Positions 18,037 through 20,159 of a DNA stretch of 20,159 nucleotides are shown here, piece after piece. The notes below the pieces were generated by a model. That model saw nothing but the letters and a program-made list of their open reading frames with translations. It did no database searches and was not told where the DNA came from. The stretch lies in the NCBI GenBank assembly GCA_026770575.1, contig MU657263.1:18118-38276 (forward strand). The letters run 5' to 3'. Each line of letters starts with the position of its first letter. The stretch's first letter is position 1. Source of the DNA: Pelagophyceae sp. CCMP2097. Lineage: Eukaryota; Sar; Pelagophyceae. Position numbers and translations under genes: made by a program.

Positions 18037-19498
18037 ATGCGTGCGGAACAACTCGTGGTCGTACTTTGGGACATGGCCACGTGCCCTCCTACCGACGCCG
18101 TAAGAAGCGCTAAGGCCATAAAGGCCGTAATGCGCCGGTTTGGCACCGTGCGCGACTTCCGCGCTCTGGGCGGCGACGCGGCGATGCAGTTTGGGGTTTC
18201 GACGAGGCAAGCGCTGATGGACGTCGGGCTGTCGTTCGTAGACGTGAGTTCCCGACGCCTTTGCGTGACGCCTCTGCGACGCGCTCCTGTAGGTGTCCAA
18301 GTATTCGCCGTCGGAGGACTCGGCTGCTGTTCTGGAGCTGTTTTGCATGGCTTTGGATCATCGGGCCCCCGCCACGATCGTTGCCGTCACCGGCGACCGT
18401 TCCGTCGACGTCGCCTTGCGCCAACTCGTGGACCGCAAGTACCACGTCGTGACCGTGGCGCCGCGGGGTTTCTGCGGTTTTGAAGCGCCTTGGTCGTTGT
18501 GCGACTGGGAGAGCCTTTTAGCATTTGATGCGGAGTTTGATCCGCAGTTCGAGCCACAAGACTTTAGCGAGCAGCGCCCGATGCAGCGGTCGTACATCAA
18601 GGCGCCCGCTGCGGCGATGGACGGCTTACGTCGAAGGGGGCTGTCTTCTATAGCAGATGTGATCAGACACGTGCAAGGCTACAGGCACGTGCACCATCCT
18701 GTGGGCGTGCAGATCCCGCGCGACGCTGTTTTGAAGTCGATGCTGATCGGGGCTGCGAGAGACCTTTCAGGGTCTTCTAAGATTTTGATTGAGTGCAACG
18801 AAGCTTCTAAAGCTGGGGTCATATCGTGCGGTGGGCAAAAACCCTACGAGTGGGTCCTCCTTCGACAAGGTCAAAGGCACTACGACCCGCGCGGCATGCA
18901 AAAGGAGTTTTGCTTTGCCCAGGGCGTTTATAAACCGAATAAACCGGAGCCGTGGAGGTTTGCGGACCCGACGAGCGTCGCGCGTTTCGACGCCGCGGAT
19001 GCCTTCCCGGACTACGCAGACTACGCGCCCTACGGCGATCGGCCCTATGATCCCTACGGCGACGTTGCGGACCGCGACTTAGCGGAGGATGGGTTAAACG
19101 GCGGCGCCCGCGTCTTCACGCCCGCCGCGTTTTCGCCGCGCCGAAACGCAAACAGAGGCGGTGCTTCGCCGGCCGCCGGAAGAGCGGCCGACGACGACCG
19201 GTCGCAGCCGCGCATGCGGCGATTCCCACAATCGCTGACGGCCTCGCCGACATTCCCAGTTTCACCGCGCCCCGCGGCGTTTGAATCCGTCGGCGAGGAC
19301 CCGTTCAAGAGCGGCAGCGTGTTGGGCTTTGGGTCGTCGATGATGCCACTCCACGGCAGCGCTGACGCCTTCGAGCTGCCGCGCGCGCTCCAGGCGCTGC
19401 AGGCCAGGCCGGCCAAGGCCCCCGGCAGACCCGCCGAATACGCGCACGCGCCCGACGCGGCGGTGGGCGCATACTTCGACGAATCGTTCTTCGCTTGA
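18037..19498 (+). CDS. NYN-domain (PIN-like) putative RNA-binding/nuclease protein
   Basis: Exons 18037-18243 and 18293-19498 are joined in phase 0 across a 49-nt intron (GAC|GTGAGT to CCTGTAG|GTG), giving 470 aa. Residues 1-135 look like an NYN domain of the limkain-b1/MARF1 type: LVVVLWDMATCPP opens with the first acidic residue, SFVD|VSKYSPSEDSAAVLELF carries the middle acidic helix, and IVAVTGDRSVDVALRQL matches the usual SGDxDF block. A DRKYHVVTVAP strand follows. The SGDSDF-like site reads TGDRSVD, so the final acidic residue is displaced and activity is uncertain. Residues 135-300 (YIKAP to YEWVLLRQGQRHY) look folded but I do not recognise them; they could be a winged-helix RNA-binding unit. 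The last 170 residues are disordered, with PYGDRPYDPYGD repeats and a DESFFA end. NYN proteins usually act on RNA; the target is unknown. ATG 18037 directly precedes the first strand. Confidence 0.75.
18244..18292 (+). other. 49-nt intron of the NYN gene
   Basis: A canonical GTGAGT donor and a CTCCTGTAG acceptor, phase 0. Removal connects the two halves of the NYN fold (GLSFVD to VSKYSPSED). Confidence 0.85.
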
Positions 19499-20033
19499 TC
19501 GCCGCACCCGCTTGACGTCGCACGAGGCGCTCCGCCGCGCCGCACGAGGCGCGCCGCACGAGGCGGGCGCGCCAGCGTGATGAAGCGGCCCAAATGTCGG
19601 GCCCGCCAGATAGTACTACCCGCCGCTTCCGCCCTCGCACCTGGGCGAGGCTGCGCCATTTTACGCTGCGTCGCCGTCCGTCAATTTTTTACCGGCGCTG
19701 CACTCGCGCCGCAACGTACGACGGAGGGCCGCCTCCGTCTTCAGCGCGGCCGCCGAGGCGAAACCATCCCTAATTAAATGCGCATCGACTTTCTAGACCT
19801 GGCCTTGCAGGCCGCCAGGGTCTCCAACAGGTTCCACTAGTCGATCGGGAGGAGACAGGGAGCTTGAGAGACGCTCGAGAGACGCCCGAGAGACGCAGAG
19901 CGCGCCCGTCTATAGGACCGTGCTCGTCGTCTCCACGCCACGCCTAGGTGCGCTTACTCGGAGCGCGGCGTCCTTTGCCCTTGGAAACCGTTCGGTCTCT
20001 GTGGCTCCTTGTTTGACTCTGCTCGTCCGGGGC

Positions 20034-20052
20034 CCTATATAGGAATTCCTAT
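20034..20052. repeat. Overlapping palindromes CCTATATAGG / ATAGGAATTCCTAT
   Basis: A 10-bp and a 14-bp perfect palindrome overlap. The second shares its 12-bp core with 644-655. It could be a TATA-type promoter element or a dispersed-repeat remnant. Confidence 0.55.
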
Positions 20053-20113
20053 GCACATTAGTGGGATAGGGGTCGCCGGGCTTCGGAGCTGGTGGATAGG
20101 AGGGATTCGGTTC

Positions 20114-20153
20114 GGTCGTGGGCGAGGGTAGGTCGGGTCGTGGGCGAGGGTAG
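20114..20153 (+). repeat. 18-bp G-rich direct repeat
   Basis: GGTCGTGGGCGAGGGTAG occurs at 20114-20131 and exactly again at 20136-20153, a 22-bp period. Several G runs make a G-quadruplex possible. The array may continue past the window end. Confidence 0.75.
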
Positions 20154-20159
20154 TCAGTT

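Larger units (their letters stand above)
19499..20159. other. Gene-free 3' flank with short repeats
   Basis: No supported gene. It holds three CGCACGAGGCG copies (19519, 19541, 19555) just after the NYN stop codon, three GAGAGACGC copies at an 11-bp period (19866-19896), overlapping CCTATATAGG and ATAGGAATTCCTAT palindromes (20034-20052), and two 18-bp G-rich direct repeats at the end. The CTATATAG could be a TATA-like element for a gene beyond the window. Confidence 0.55.

Noticed and set aside
1..20159. tRNA, rRNA or CRISPR arrays
   Set aside because: No cloverleaf with a GTTCRA arm, no rRNA-like conserved core and no regularly spaced identical repeats with unique spacers were found by eye.
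1..20159. Bacterial operon reading of the TerD gene
   Set aside because: The TerD gene needs a GT-AG intron to be complete, and its neighbours are intron-rich eukaryotic genes; no other ter genes are present.

Overview
This window reads as nuclear DNA of a GC-rich, intron-containing eukaryotic microbe. The protein families are eukaryotic: a REJ-type multi-pass receptor, a C2 protein, a PX-like protein, an NYN-domain protein and a mitochondrial-type aspartate aminotransferase. Genes are broken by very short GT-AG introns (about 42-203 nt). Coding GC is high, while the flanks are more AT-rich and full of repeats. A stramenopile alga, perhaps a pelagophyte, is my best inference. It rests on style (Pro-Thr-rich stalks, fibrinogen-like modules, tiny introns, possible introner-like repeats), not on a marker gene.

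Layout. 1-1343: no convincing gene; a microsatellite, a foldback hairpin, a palindrome cluster, one copy of a 43-bp dispersed repeat and an inverted-repeat-bounded unit (680-1258). 1344-9455 (+): a very large membrane protein with a fibrinogen-like head, Pro/Thr stalk, REJ-like ectodomain, Cys-rich section, degenerate GPS-like site and about seven hydrophobic segments. 9828-11942 (+): a C2 domain fused to two TerD domains; its intron carries a second copy of the 43-bp repeat. 12361-14425 (-): an eight-exon aspartate aminotransferase with every splice junction resolved and all catalytic residues present. 14615-17330 (+): an eleven-exon PX-like protein with a long disordered V-D-A-P-rich tail, divergent from the aminotransferase across a 189-bp shared promoter interval. 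18037-19498 (+): a two-exon NYN (PIN-like RNase) protein. 19499-20159: no gene; short direct repeats and palindromes.

The genes do not form an operon or an evident pathway. Three of them suggest membrane or signalling biology (the receptor, the C2-TerD protein and the PX-like protein, with calcium- or lipid-binding folds). The aminotransferase is housekeeping, and the NYN protein points to RNA metabolism. The main annotation hazard is that several introns have lengths divisible by three and lie inside continuous open frames, so unspliced reading gives wrong proteins.
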